From contig JAPTYO010000005.1 of assembly GCA_036873135.1 (NCBI GenBank), positions 19,054,666 to 19,118,665 of the forward strand: 64,000 nucleotides of DNA. The letters run 5' to 3'. A program made the position numbers and the translations under genes. The notes below the pieces were generated by a model, which ran no database searches, was not told the DNA's origin, and saw only the letters and a list, made by a program, of their open reading frames with translations. This document shows, piece after piece, positions 33,691-45,319 of this stretch (positions within the stretch are counted from its first letter, which is position 1; the number at the start of each line of letters is the position of its first letter). This stretch comes from Clarkia xantiana subsp. parviflora (Eukaryota > Streptophyta > Magnoliopsida > Myrtales > Onagraceae).

Positions 33691-35041
33691 GATGCCTTGA
33701 GCAAGTTTGCACAAGGCAATGAACAGGGCAAAGAAACGCATTTCATGGAAAACAGAATCTTGTCAGTAATTGACAAATTCGAAGTCCTGTGCATTAATCC
33801 AGATCCAGATTGGATGACCCCAATATTGGCATATCTCAAAGACCACAAGCTCCCCGAAGACAAACTTCAAGCCCAAAAAATCCAGAGACAAGCCGTCAAT
33901 TACGCGTTGATAGATGACGAGCTATACAAGAGAGGATTTTCAACCCCATACCTAAAGTGCATCACCTTCCGGGAAGGCCAGAAAGTGTTAGAGGATTTGC
34001 ATAAAGGCCAAGCAGCCTGCCATGAAGGTGCGAGATCTCTAATACGCAAGACATTGAGCTTGGGATACTATTGACCAACCATGAAGAACCAAGCTATGCA
34101 CTTGGTCGCAGAATGCGAATCTTGCCAACTTTATTCAAGAAGTATCACGGCACCAGACGCGGAGCTAAGCCCAATTGCAAGTTCTTGGCCATTCGCCTAA
34201 TGGGGGATCGATTTGGTGGGCCCACTTCCAAAATCAAAAGGCCAAACCAAGTACATTGTCGTCGCAATCGACTACTTTTCAAAGTGGATCGAGGCAAAGG
34301 CATTGGCACGAACAACCGATGCACAAATAATGGATTTCATCCGAAATCACATCATCTCTCGATACGGAGTTCTAAAGGTGCTAATCAGCGACAACGGACC
34401 ACAGTTCAAGAGTTCAAGGCTTCAAACATTTTGCGAAAGGCTCAACATTAACCACCGTTTCGCATCAGTCCGCCATGCTCAAACCAACGGACAAGTCGAA
34501 GCCGCCAACAAGACCGTCCTAGACGGTCTCAAGGAAAGAGTACATGCATTAAAAGGAGGATGGGAAGAAGAGCTTAGCACTGTGCTGTGGGCACTACGAA
34601 CAACTCCAAAGGAGTCAACCGGAGAAACACCATTCAGTCCGGTGTATAGAACAGAAGCAGTCGCTCCCATCGAAATTGCTGTCTCATCCTACCGCACAAC
34701 CCATTTCAACGCCCAAGCCAACGAAGTAGACATGCGTCTAGACCTAGACCTGGCAGAAGAAAAAAGGCGTAACTCTGAACATAATCAGGCACGTATGCGT
34801 TTGATAACTGCAAGATATTACAACAGGAAGATGAAAGAAAGACAATTCCATGTCGGAGAAATGGTGTGGAGAAGAATGAGTTCTCACATCTCGATCAGAT
34901 CAACAAAATGTCTCTAAAATGGGAAGGCCCTTACAAGGTCATATCCATCCCGTATATCAACGCATATCGCCTTGAAGATGCAAATGGCAATGCCTCTACG
35001 AACACATTTAGTGGAGGACACTTGAAGAAATTCCACGGATA
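33664..35041 (+). pseudogene. Element D1 integrase
   Basis: The N-terminal zinc domain (CHEGARSLIRKTLSLGYY) is in frame 33664-34074. After a stop and a broken stretch (CESCQLY-like near 34110), the core resumes at 34213 with GPLPKSKGQTKY, SDNGPQFKS and QVEAANKTV. The C-terminal region WEGPYKVIS and the ending FSGGHLKKFHG (stop near 35041) are in another frame after 34917. All integrase landmarks are present but the reading is broken. Confidence 0.8.
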
Positions 35042-35427
35042 AAAGGATAATCTTCTATCACAAAAGGAGCTGTCGTATCAAGCCCTTTTGCTCTTATTTC
35101 CATAACGCATCTACTTGTTGAAAAGTCCACACTCTCATATAAAGTGGCATCTTTGTAATAATCTCATGAACCTAATGAAGTTGTTCTATCTTCGTAGGAA
35201 CATCACTATTCTATATACATTACTTGGAAGCAAAACAAAGTAACTACAACAACTATTATCTACACCAACAAGGAGTTTATTTCTCCATTCATAAAATTAG
35301 CATCTATCTCAGGATGGTGCCAGGAACACAAAACCATTGCTCTATGTGCACAATCAACTTATATGACGCAATGACAACTTGCGGATTATCTACAAAGAAG
35401 GGACTTATAGAAATTCTCTACTCAAAA
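35042..35427 (+). other. Start of D 3' non-coding region
   Basis: No gene is recognised. It lies between the end of integrase and the 71-bp array; the opposite-strand frames lack motifs. Confidence 0.4.
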
Positions 35428-35630
35428 TGACGACTATTCCAGAGGCGTCAACTACAAGCAATACCTTGGAATAACACCAAGGTCTACTATCAAAATGACG
35501 ACTATTCCAGAGGCGTCAACTACAAGCAATACCTTGGAATAACACCAATGTCTACTATCAAAATGAAGACTATTCCAAAGGCGTCAAATACAAGCAATAT
35601 CTTGGATTAACACCAAGATTTACTATAAAA
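35428..35630. repeat. 71-bp tandem repeat in D
   Basis: Three copies of a unit of about 71 bp containing tgacgactattccagaggcg and caataccttggaataacacc. The first two are nearly identical and the third diverged. Confidence 0.9.
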
Positions 35631-36200
35631 AGTAGCATGTTGAGGTATCCTCTTTATAAAGACAAACCCCATGTTTACTTCTAAAAAATGACATGCTTTG
35701 ACATCTCTTGTTAGAGGCAAATCCTCATGTTCATAGCCATTCCCTGGATTCAGAACAGGATGGGTAAATACAATACGGGACTGATCACCCCATACTATAA
35801 ATGGCGGAAGTTCTCTTGTTAGACAACGACCCCACACTACAATAAGTGTGTATATCATGTTTAGGGTTCACTCTTTATGACGAAAGTCCTCTTATTAGAT
35901 GACAACCCCATACTATGAATTCCTGTTAAGGGTTCACTCTATACGGAGAACGTCCTCTTGTTAGATGACAATCCCGTACTATGAATTCATTTTCAAGGGT
36001 TCACACTTTACGGAAAAAGTCCTCTTGTTAGATGACAATTCCGTACTACAAATTTTCAAACCGTGTTGCATGATTCCTGGACGCAGAAATCGTGCATCAC
36101 ATATTTTCAAAAAAGTGTTACGTGGTAGCTGGACGCAGAAATCACGTATCACAAATATTTTTTCAAAAAACCAAAATGTTTTTTCCGTATGCTTCCCCAA
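35631..36200. repeat. Second repeat block in D, shared with F
   Basis: Units of about 75-80 bp with tcctcttgttagatgacaat and gggttcac recur near 35810-36060. Two diverged copies containing ctggacgcagaaatc follow at 36060-36160. The part 35631-35850 matches F at 63760-63960, for example catgtttacttctaaaaaat and ttcatagccattccctg. Confidence 0.8.
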
Positions 36201-36737
36201 CGCGGGTTGATACACGCTGGCAGGTGCGCAGCCTGGTTAAAACTCATAAAATTTACAAGTCGAGTCTTGTACAACGTCGTCTTAGAGTGGAACTAAGAGA
36301 CGGTATAAACTAGTATCTTGCTTAGCCAAGATAACACCTTTCAAATATACTACTTGTTAAGAAAAGTCGCTATACGCGAACCACTTGACAAGTTACAACA
36401 TATATAGCGGCAAGCTATTCAGGAAAGACGGGCAGCATGCATAACGCATCATGCAAGCAATCTTGAATCAAAAGTGGCTATCGGTCACGATTGTGGGGAC
36501 TACGTCTACGTTACTAGTCATCCACGTTCAATAAACACAGTAAGTGATAACGGTATGAAATATTACTAACAAATTATCATGCAAACTGTTATGTATAAAG
36601 CAGGTTCAAACGACGTAGTTCAAAGCGAACAAGTCACAAACAACAACCAAGGAACAACTCCAACAAAGTTCCAAACACAAACAGAAGCAAAGTGGAAACG
36701 AGCCCAACATGCTTAAAATAAAACATCAACGAGCAGT
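36201..36737. other. Spacer before D antisense gene
   Basis: No gene is recognised. It lies just after the stop of the antisense gene (minus strand) and may contain that gene's 3' untranslated region. Confidence 0.4.
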
Positions 36738-38155
36738 TCAAATAGCGGCACCGCCTGCAGAAGGCCCGAGAGTAACCTCCATAAACTCAGGAGAAGTAAC
36801 AATGACGTTTACATCTCCGCTATCATCAACCAACATCTCATAGTTGAGAAGTCCACGCTCCAAAAGGCTTAACGCCTCAATGTGAGAAAGGGCATAACTC
36901 GCATATGGCCCTAACTCGCCAAAAGGGAACTCAGGGTCAAGATCCTTCACCCGAGTGAAGTAATCTTAGGAACGCTCGCTCATCAACTGGTTCACTTTCT
37001 CCTCTACACCAGCTTCAAAATCAGAAGTTCCCAAGTACTTGGTAAAACCCACTTGTACACCTTTCTCCCGACTCTCCTTACCGAGAGCAAGTAATTCCGC
37101 TCCTTGCGCATGAAGATCGTCTGTAACCTTCTTCTCCAGAGCGATCATCTCAGACTCAAGCTTTGATAAGCGAGTATGGCGCGCCTCATAACGGCCCTCA
37201 GAAGCAGTAACCTTCGAACTCATCAAACAAGCCTCCTCCTTGGTTCGTGACAACTCTTGACAAAGAGCATCACACTTGTCCATAGCAGCCTGCTTCGCGC
37301 TTACCAGCTCCATGACAAAAGACGACATGTTCACCATGTCGGCAACAACCTTCACACGTCAAGGAGATTATCCAAACATAAATCGCAAAAACAACAAACT
37401 TGGTAAAAAGAAACAAGATACTTTCGGGAGCAAACCGGGATAAGGCGCTCTGCGTAAAAGCCTCAGCCTCCTCATCAGTCGATGGACAAGAATGCCTATC
37501 ACCCGGGGGAACACATCTGCGCAATACGCGAACTCCAACCTCTGGAGTGCGAAGTGAAGACTCCTTGGGAAAATAGACTCCACCATTATCAAAAGGTGCC
37601 CAAGTGTCCCCAGTAATATCCAATCCAACTAGGCAGACCAGATGGTCACGCCTAAGAGGAGGAACCGCTACAACAAAGAAGGAAAGCGGTTAACAACAAA
37701 TAACAAAACCACGAAATACAATCATCAAAAGTATACTAACAGAGTCCGCGGACTTCCACAAGTCGGTTTCCCGACTGGGGGGCAGATGGCGCTACATTGC
37801 GACTCGCGACTTCCTTGCCTTTATGAGTTGAAGTAGCCGCATTTGGCTTCAAGCGCATGGGATCAGTCGGGCCACACGCCATTGTGTCAGTCCGCTTGGA
37901 AGAAACGCGAGAATCAGACACTGGGGGAGTATCCCCAGTCACATGTGTAGAAAACCCTTTGCCGGGACCACGCCCCGAATTGGCAGGAGTGATGGGGGCA
38001 GGGGCCGCCAAAAGCCTGATCGGCGCGAGAAGCAACACGCGAAGCCGCTGCATGGAGAGACGAACTCTTTCCGGCAAACCAACCTGCAATATGAATTCCA
38101 TGAAAGACATATAGCCGTTTAATAGGCTATCCATCATGAGTGTCAAGATGCTCAA
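36738..38155 (-). CDS. Antisense multi-exon gene of element D1, partial
   Basis: The minus strand carries the same kind of gene as in B and E. A Ser/Pro/Gly-rich exon (38155-37745) is followed by an exon (about 37670-37440) with SSLRTPEVGVRVLRR. An intron-like stretch precedes the exon with VADMVNMSSFVMELVSAK (37355-36966), a coiled coil rich in Lys and Glu. A stop near 36967 precedes the C-terminal part (36950-36738), which includes DPEFPFGELGPYASYAL. E (DFPFSRLGDLSDFAI) and B (QFPVNDLGDFGTYVI) have equivalents. The Transposase_28-like part is not seen. The exon model rests on splice signals and the comparison with B and E. Confidence 0.55.
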
Positions 38156-38261
38156 AAATCTTCAAAGTAAGAATGACGGACTTACTCATAGCGACAATTC
38201 GATCCAAAAGAGAGGAGTTCCGCAAGAGGTTACTACGACTTCACAGTCTGCAAGAACCAAG

Positions 38262-38445
38262 CAAAAGTCAACGCGCGTAACAAAAGTCAACGCGCATAGC
38301 AAAAGTCAACGCGCGTAGCAAAAGTCAACGCGCGTAGCAAAAGTCAACGCGCGTAGCAAAAGTCAACGCGCATAGTAAAAGTCAACGCACATAGTAAAAG
38401 TCAACGCACGTGGCAAAAGTCAACGCGCATAGCCATGTCAACGCG
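38262..38445. repeat. 18-19-bp tandem repeat upstream of D antisense exon
   Basis: About nine copies of a unit reading caaaagtcaacgcgcgtag with small changes. It lies just upstream (in gene sense) of the first antisense exon seen, probably in an intron. Confidence 0.9.
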
Positions 38446-39863
38446 CATAGCAAAGTTGGTACGTATAACAAAAGGGGCCATATCCTAAGAAGCCATCATG
38501 CAAACGGTGGGACTAACATGACGAACCGCGAGGAGCGAACACGACAATACCTAGGAAAAATATTTTTCTAAGGCATCAAGACAAAAAGCGGCTACCCCCA
38601 AAGATGTTTGGCGATTTTCGACAACCAACAAACCCGTTAAGGGAAAAACTACGCGTATCAACCAAAAGGATTTCACACGAAGGCACGGGGGCAATATGTT
38701 CAATTGGGGAATTTTACCACAACTATCCACGGAGGTAAAAAATCGTCTAAGGCATGAAGTAACGACGATAGCAACGATAACCAACCAGCAATTATTCAGC
38801 ACACAAACAACAATGAGCAGCTCTATACGACAACAATGACAAATAGCTCAAACAAACAACAATACGGCAACATTCAAAGTCAAATCGAAGCTGTCCTGTA
38901 AAATTGAGTTTTCAGACTACCTCAAAATATGACGAAAAGTATCACAATGGACTCCCCTCGTCGAGACGATTTCAGAAAGGTAAGGACCGCGGCGAACGGA
39001 GCACGGGAAGGCGGCGCGTGGGTCACACGCGCCGACAAAGCAATACTCACGCGGCGGCGCCTGAGGGCGCGTCCGGCGTCGTCTGGCGATTCCGAAGGCG
39101 GCGCCGGAATCCTCGTAATGATCTGAGTCGATTGGTGGTGTCAATTTCTGAAAACAAGTCAAGGACCAAACACGAAACTTTCGGGATGCACCTAAGGTTT
39201 ACGACGGTAAAGAAACTATGAACACACAAATGGTTTCTAGAAATGGTGAAGCAATTACCTGCAAAGAAGAAGAAAGAATGAATTCCCAAAGAGCTGGAAG
39301 AATGATTGGGGATTAGTGTAATCACATATCCCAAAAGATTCCTTGGTGATAAGAATTAAAGGAGTAATTCATCTACACCCACGCCTAAGTACTTACGGTA
39401 TACTCCACCCTCTTCTAAGTATTTGCTTCTACCTACATGATTGTTTTGGTATTGCACGTATCAAACACGTCATTCTACATGCATGTTTTTATATCGCATG
39501 ATGCATAATTTAATAATCTCTAAGTCGTTTTAGAAGTATACGGATTATATTTCTAACATCGCGTAATTGCGTTCTTGCCATGACCGTTACTTGTGCATAC
39601 ACGTTGATAAAAGCATGTCCCCATGATGTATTTCTAATTGCTTATATCCCTAACGGTAATCATGTTTGCATGTTACATATGCGCATTCTCTATTGCACTA
39701 ACCGTGATGACAGGAAATAAAGTCACTCGGTTGGAAAATCAAAGGACGGACGAAATCAAGACTTCTACGTCCAACAAACAATCAAAACCGGAAGGTTAGC
39801 GTTAAGCTCAAATTGGACGCGTATCCTAAGTTAAAATAGAGTCAAGAAAAGTTTTAAACCGTT
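38446..39863 (-). other. Upstream region of D antisense gene
   Basis: No certain exon. A GC-rich block (about 38990-39130) resembles in composition the leader block of B (17650-18060). The rest is AT-rich. The last 200 bp before the LTR carry the polypurine region. Confidence 0.4.
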
Positions 39864-39881
39864 ACTTGACTCGGGGGCAAG
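39864..39881 (+). other. Element D polypurine tract
   Basis: Reads acttgactcgggggcaag directly before TGATGGATAT of the LTR. B and E have nearly the same tract on the minus strand. Confidence 0.75.
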
Positions 39882-40697
39882 TGATGGATATGTGCCCAAT
39901 TCGAGTTCGTATTTATATTTCGGGCCTCGTAAACACGTCAAATATCACATCACGGCTTCAACAACGTCTCCCAAGGGTCAAAACGGTCCGGAAGCGCGTT
40001 ACGCGCGTCCGGACCGGACCTCCGGATTGCAGCAATCCGGACTTCGCCGAATTGCCCAAATTCGAAGAGGTCCGGATTGCATTACGGGTACTGCGCGATT
40101 ACCGTTTACGCGATTACCGTTACGTGTAGAGAAGTCAAGTTCGCGCGTTGCCAATATGGATGACGGTTACCGCTTGCTTTCGAACCGTCATTAAACCGCT
40201 TTAAAACCGGGTTCGGTCCCAAGGAAGCCTATAAATAGGAGGCCTTGGCCACCCATTTTCACACATCCTCTCATTTGCCCAACTTTGGTATTTTGAGCTC
40301 TGACTTCTCTCTAGAAATATTTTCTCTCTCTAAGATTACCTTTTTAGCCGTATAGTGACTTATGCATCGGAGAGGGCTCCATTAGCACCACCCCCTCCTC
40401 TCCGTGCTAGTACTGTCGTGCAGGAATCGACGCCCCGGACGCTCGGACTCGTGCACAGACCACCGTATCCCGAGACTCAGACGCCTCCTGAGACACAACC
40501 GCCTTTTGAGACTCAGACGCCTCCTGAGACACAACCGCCTTTCGAGACACAGACTTTTCCGAGACTCAGCGTTAAGACGGAACACTCGTCACCGATCAGG
40601 GCGAAAACCTCTTTCAGACGAAGGGTGACTGCCCAAAAACCCGCTCAACCACTCAGACAGACGCGTCCACACGACTCAGTTCATCCAGGACGCAACA
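39882..40697 (+). repeat. LTR shared by D1 (3') and D2 (5'), 816 bp
   Basis: Preceded by D1's polypurine tract and followed by D2's primer-binding site, so one LTR serves both. It is nearly the same as 30110-30956 except for a deletion of about 28 bp in the tccggattgc repeats and scattered substitutions. A TATA box is near 40228 and the leader motif lies at 40368-40410. Confidence 0.9.
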
Positions 40698-40745
40698 TTG
40701 GCGCCGTCTCCTGGAATCGAACAAAAGCTACCATACCGCAAAGTC

Positions 40746-41640
40746 ATGACGAGTGATCACAACGCTCTCAATAATGCCAATCCGTCAGAAACCAGGAAGC
40801 GGCTTAGACGGCGTAAAAAGTCTATGATGTCTCCCGTGCCAGCAAGCAGTGTGCCATTCGCACAGCACGGCCCAAAATTTCCAGGCATCCACCTGATACA
40901 TGGAGGCTTTGGCGCTGGAGGCGAAACATCATACGAAAGAGAAATATATGCTTCCCTGATGATCCATGAGTCCAAAGGCAGTCAACAAGGAGACGTTGTC
41001 ATAGAAGACGCCATTGGCTTTTCTTCAGATGACAAGTCGCACATAACATTTCTGCATAACGACGCCTTGGTCATAACCATGACAATCGACGGCATGGACA
41101 TCAAGCGTATCTTGGTCGACGGAGGAATTTCGCCCAACATCATCACAAAAGACGTCATCCTAGCTCTGGGGAGAAAGAAGAATGTCAACAGAACGAATTC
41201 ACCCTTAGTGGGATTCATGGAAGATGCAAGTTACCCATTGGGATCCATAACACTGCCAGTTATATTGGGAGAAGGCAACTCACGTCTCCAAATAGAAGTA
41301 CCATTTGTGGTAGTGAAAAAGCTTGACTCATAAAATGGTATCTTAGGATACGCAACCATGAATGCGTGGGGAATGGTGCCATCAACGGCACACCAGAAGA
41401 TCAAATTCCCAACTGCAGCCGGAATCGGTGAAGTCAAAGGAGACCAACTGTTATCAAAGGATTGTTACAATGTGGCAATTTAAAATAACGTCAAGCCAAA
41501 CAAGGATGACATGCCCATCATTGATGATGATCCAAGAAAAGGCCATGCCCGACCGGCCCCAGTAGAAGAGTTAAAGAAAATAAAGATCGAAGAGCCAGAG
41601 AGAATGGTCCAAATTGGAGCATCCTTGTAAGAAGATGAAG
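40746..41640 (+). pseudogene. Element D2 leader peptide and protease
   Basis: The same ATG context as D1 leads to LIHGGFGAGGETS and KRILVDGGISP, with one Ser of the usual active-site DGGSS changed. A private stop near 41331 precedes the C-terminal protease part. Stops at 41464 and 41629 are shared with D1. There is no gag. Confidence 0.8.
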
Positions 41641-42500
41641 TGATATAAATCACAGCACTCCTCAAAGAGTACAAAGAGTTATTCGCATGGTCACCAAGCA
41701 ACATGTCCGGAATAAGCGCAGACGTCATTTCCCATAAGCTCAACATCAAGCCGGGAACTCGGGCAATAGCCCAGAAACTTCGACCCCTCGGGGGCAGCAA
41801 GAAACTGGCAATCAGAGAAGAAGTGGGAAGACTGCTTGACGCAGGATTCATTGAAGAATCAAGATACCAAACATGGGTGGCAAACCCGGTGTTGGTACCT
41901 GAATCAAGTGGCAAATTAAGAATATGCATCGATTACTGAGATCTCAACAACGCATGCCCCAAGGATTCATACCCTCTCCCAAGAATCGACCAACTAGTCG
42001 ATGCCACCGCCGGCCATGAATTAATTTCCGTAATGGATGCATACTCAGGATACAACCAGATCCGATGTTCAAAGATGATGCACCGCATACTGCATTCTAT
42101 GCAGATAGCGAAATATACAACTACACGGTGATGCCATTCGGCTTGATCAATGCGGGAGCAACATACCAGCGAATGGTCAATACCATCTTCGGCGATCTAA
42201 TCGGAACGAAAATGGAGGCATACGTGGATGACATGGTCGTGAAGTCAACCAAAAGGCGCAACCATGTTGTCGACCTACGATCAATCTTCAAAAGAATGCG
42301 TGAATATCAAGTCCGCCTGAATCCAACAAAGTGTGCTTTCGGCGTACAATCAGGGAAAATCCTGGGATTCATGGTGAGCCAGAGAGGAATAGAGGCTAAC
42401 CTAGAGAAGGTGTGGGCAATTGAAGAAATGGAGTCCCCAAAGAAACATAAGGAAGTCCAGTAACTAAATGGCCGTCTAGCAGCTTTAAACAGATTACTTG
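41640..42500 (+). pseudogene. Element D2 reverse transcriptase, truncated
   Basis: RT motifs TWVANPVLVPESSGK, then DLNNACPKDSY after a shared stop, then MPFGLINAGATYQRM, YVDDMVV and GKILGFM after the shared frame loss. The sequence ends within the RT-RNase H connection where copia sequence starts. Confidence 0.85.
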
Positions 42501-42502
42501 AC

Positions 42503-43133
42503 ACGCTTTTCGAAAAAAAAAAACCCTACGTAGTGGTTTAGTTAATGGGTCATCCACCGTTTTTTCAGAGGATTAGTATTCTAATGTGATCAATTTATTT
42601 TTTACCACACTTTTCGCATATTTGTATTTAACATCAATGCGTTTCGTCCTATTATGGTACTTTGGATTCTTGACTGTTGCAATCGCTGCTTGACTGTCTG
42701 AGTAAATCCTCATAGGTTTACTCCCGTCCTCGACGTCAAGCAGAGCAGTCATGAGTCTCTTTAGCCAGACAACCTCCTTTGCATTCTTAGAGAGTTCCAC
42801 AAATTCGGATTAAATCGTAGATAGCGCGACACCGGATTGCTTCTTGCTCATCCATGAAATGACGACATTAGCAAGGAGAAATACTCCTCCTGAGGTGGAC
42901 TTACGATCATCCGAATCGCCACCATGGTCGGCGTCACTGAACCCAAAAAATTCTAGCTTTCTACCATCATAACACAGATCATTTTCGGTAGTACCTTTTA
43001 GGTATCGAATAATTCGTTTAACAGATCGTAAATGTTGATATCCAGGGTCTAATTGGAAACGTGCTACTAGGCCCACAACGTAAAAGATATACGGACGAGT
43101 GCGTTGCATGGCGTACATCAGAATACCAACCAT
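42503..43133 (-). pseudogene. Copia C3 RNase H and RT end
   Basis: The frame 43133-42810 has LMYAMQRTRPYIFYVVGL, HLRSVKRIIRYLKGT and the RNase H start SDADHGGDSDDRKSTSG. The frame 42800-42573 has VVWLKRLMTALLD, MRIYSDSQAAIATVKNPKYH and IDVKYKYAKSVV. A stop separates them. Compare C1 at 13293-13804. Confidence 0.85.
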
Positions 43134-43139
43134 ACTGAG

Positions 43140-43920
43140 TTACTCTTCACTTTTCATTTGTTCACGCTCCGCCTGGTCTTTCGGGCCATCACGCTTCGAG
43201 AGCGCGCACCCATACAAGACCGGTGTATCCACTAGTTTGGCATCTTGGAGATTGAACCTTCTCAACAACTTGTTGATATAGGCTTCCTGGGAAAGACATA
43301 ATTCAAGAGCAGCCCGCTCCCTAGCATTCTTAATGCCTAGGATGTACGTGGCTATTTCCATGTCCTTCATCTCAAAAACAGATGTCAACCAGGACTTTGA
43401 TTCATTTAAATAACTCAGGTCGTTCGTGGAAATGAGTATGTCATCGATGTACAACGTCAAGATAACGTACTTAGAACCAGAGGTCTTTGTCTACACGCAC
43501 GGATCCTCATGAAGATTCACGAATCCGTTGCCAACGATTTCCTCGTGGAACCTGGGTAACCATTGCCGAGACGATTGTTTAAGACCATAGATCTACCTTT
43601 GGAGTTTACAAACTTTACGTTCATTTCCAGGGGTAACGAAACCCTCCGGTTGATCCGTATAGATTAATCCTCCAGGTTTCCATGGAGGAACGCGTTCTTA
43701 ACATATATTCTGTGCATCTCCAAATCGAGGCTCGCAACAAGGGCCAAAATAGCCCGGACTGTGGAGTAACTCACAGTCGGTTAATATGTCTCATCAAAGT
43801 CTACTCCGTGGAGTTAGGTATATACTTTCGCAACCACTCGAGCTTTATATCGCTCAACACTTCCTTCGGCGGTGAGTTTCAATTTCAGATCCCACTTAGC
43901 TCCTATTGCTTTGTGGTTAG
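43140..43920 (-). pseudogene. Copia C3 reverse transcriptase
   Basis: The frame 43460-43140 has the catalytic TLYIDDILISTND, with Ile in place of Val before the Asp pair, and NKLLRRFNLQDAKLVDTPV. Upstream (43461-43920), broken frames hold the earlier RT motifs. Several stops. Confidence 0.8.
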
Positions 43921-43999
43921 CAGGAAAACCAACTAACGACCATACATGGAATTAGCTTTCATAGAGGCGGTGTCTTCCTCAATTGCTTTCATCCATTCC

Positions 44000-44524
44000 T
44001 TCGATTGAGGTCCATCCAATGCTTGTTTAACCGTTATTAGTTCATCAACCGATGTCAGAGTGAACAATCCACCCTTCTCGATTGGATACTTCTTAGGAGA
44101 AGTTCGGTGCCTTTGGGAACAATACTCCCACAGGGAACCAGGGCGGTGCTTGAACCTTCACCACCAACCTTTCTTGGACGACCTATTGGTATCGTGAATC
44201 TACCACTGAGATGAATTCCAGGGTTTCTAGGACTAGGAACCAAGTCAGTCGTCCCACTCCCATTGTTTCCAATAAGTAGTTGTGGTATTATAGGATTCTC
44301 ATCCTGTGGTTCATCAACGTGATGAACAGGTTCTACTAGATTCGCACTTGCAGCAACAGTGTCTGCGTGGTCGGATTGACTCCTCCCACTGGATTTATTA
44401 CGAAAATGTCCCCATTCTCATTTACCATGTCGTTCACTGGTGTTGCCGCCTCAAATCTCCGACTTGAAGTAAGTGGGACCTGAAGATCATTATCATGTTC
44501 TAGTTCAATTAAGACTTCATTCAT
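44000..44524 (-). pseudogene. Copia C3 integrase-RT linker
   Basis: Frames 44524-44336 (EVLIELEHDNDLQVPLTSS, INPVGGVNPTTQ) and 44243-44055 (basic, near GRPRKV) match the linker of C1 and C2. Frames are broken. Confidence 0.7.
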
Positions 44525-44549
44525 TTTGATGTTACCAAGCGTTGGAATT

Positions 44550-45084
44550 TCGTCCTCAAGGAACGTAACATCCCATGTTCCACCACGCCACCATACTTCT
44601 GAGTCGTCACATACATGTATCCCATAGAGTTCTCATAGCATCTTATAAAGATGCTTTCAGTCCTCTAGGTTCAAAATAGCCGAATCGGATGTCGGTCTGA
44701 TTCGTTTCAACAGATTCCTTATGAACTAGGTTCACCACATGATTTGCAGTCAACTATACATCATCCTAGAAGGAGATCGAAAGTTGAGCTTGCGATATCA
44801 TGATTTGACCATATCCTGAATAATGTGTGATTATGATGCTCCGCCAATCTAATTCGTTAGAGGCGTTTTCCGGATCGTCGTTTAACAGAAAATCAATTTC
44901 ATTGAGTACTCGTGTTCAGAGGTTTCCTCCACCTGAGATCGTGCAATAAGTTCTCACCCTTTGCTCAATTACAATTCTCAATCAGAAATTGTATGAGTAT
45001 AGGACCCTAAGTGGGTATTTGTGCCATTAAATTTTTTTTCGAGCACTATATCAAACACATTACATTAAATTTGTACTTTTAAAC
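44550..45084 (-). other. Copia C3 relic upstream of linker
   Basis: Aligns by eye with C1 11060-11720, including a short relic of the integrase C-terminus (about 44550-44720). Beyond that I see no coding frame. It ends where the C2 LTR starts. Confidence 0.6.
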
Positions 45085-45319
45085 TGTTAGCATATGGTGA
45101 TGTGGCGCCGTAATTGGTAGCCCGTTAATATATGTGGTTACCTACGATAATTAGGTTAATGTTACATTAGGGATAATTGGGCAAGACCTAATTCTCATGT
45201 GACATGGGAGGCCCAAAATTGGGCCTCCCCCACCACATGATAAGTCAGCCGAAACCCTAATAGTAGGGAGGAGGATTATCTCCTCCTCCCACTATATAAG
45301 GAGGTCTTGGGGTCACCTC
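45085..45319 (+). repeat. Copia C2 5' LTR, first part
   Basis: Starts TGTTAGCATATGG, like the C1 and C4 LTRs, and has a TATA box (actatataagg, near 45292). It is interrupted at 45319 by gypsy E and resumes at 54436. The five bases ACCTC before E are its target duplication. Confidence 0.85.
45315..45319. other. Target-site duplication of E, left copy
   Basis: ACCTC here equals 54436-54440 beyond the other end of E. Confidence 0.9.

Larger units (their letters stand above)
30110..40697 (+). mobile_element. Element D1: gag-less Retand-type element
   Basis: Two LTRs (30110-30956 and 39882-40697) enclose, on the plus strand, the primer-binding site, a short basic leader peptide, protease, RT, RNase H, second RNase H and integrase (to about 35041). 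Repeat arrays, an antisense gene (minus, 38155-36738) and a polypurine tract follow. The protease landmark VIHEGFGAGG comes about 180 bp after the primer-binding site, and nothing resembling capsid or a knuckle precedes it. Stops and frameshifts break pol. The second LTR is also the first LTR of D2. Confidence 0.9.
40698..42500 (+). mobile_element. Element D2: second tandem copy, truncated in RT
   Basis: The internal region starts with the primer-binding site (40699-40721) and follows D1 closely through protease and RT. It stops at about 42500, after GRLAALNR, where minus-strand copia sequence begins. It shares D1's stops (41464, 41629, 41937) and the frame loss near 42066. It also has stops of its own near 41331, 41645 and 42461. 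Confidence 0.9.
42500..45084 (-). mobile_element. Copia C3: minus-strand fragment, probably the rest of C4
   Basis: Minus-strand RNase H, RT, linker and integrase C-terminal relics of the C1 family, cut at 42500 (in the last RNase H codons) and at 45085 (start of the C2 LTR). Orientation and family fit the C4 fragment at 28868-30109. About 500 bp of copia 3' sequence are missing between them. Confidence 0.8.
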
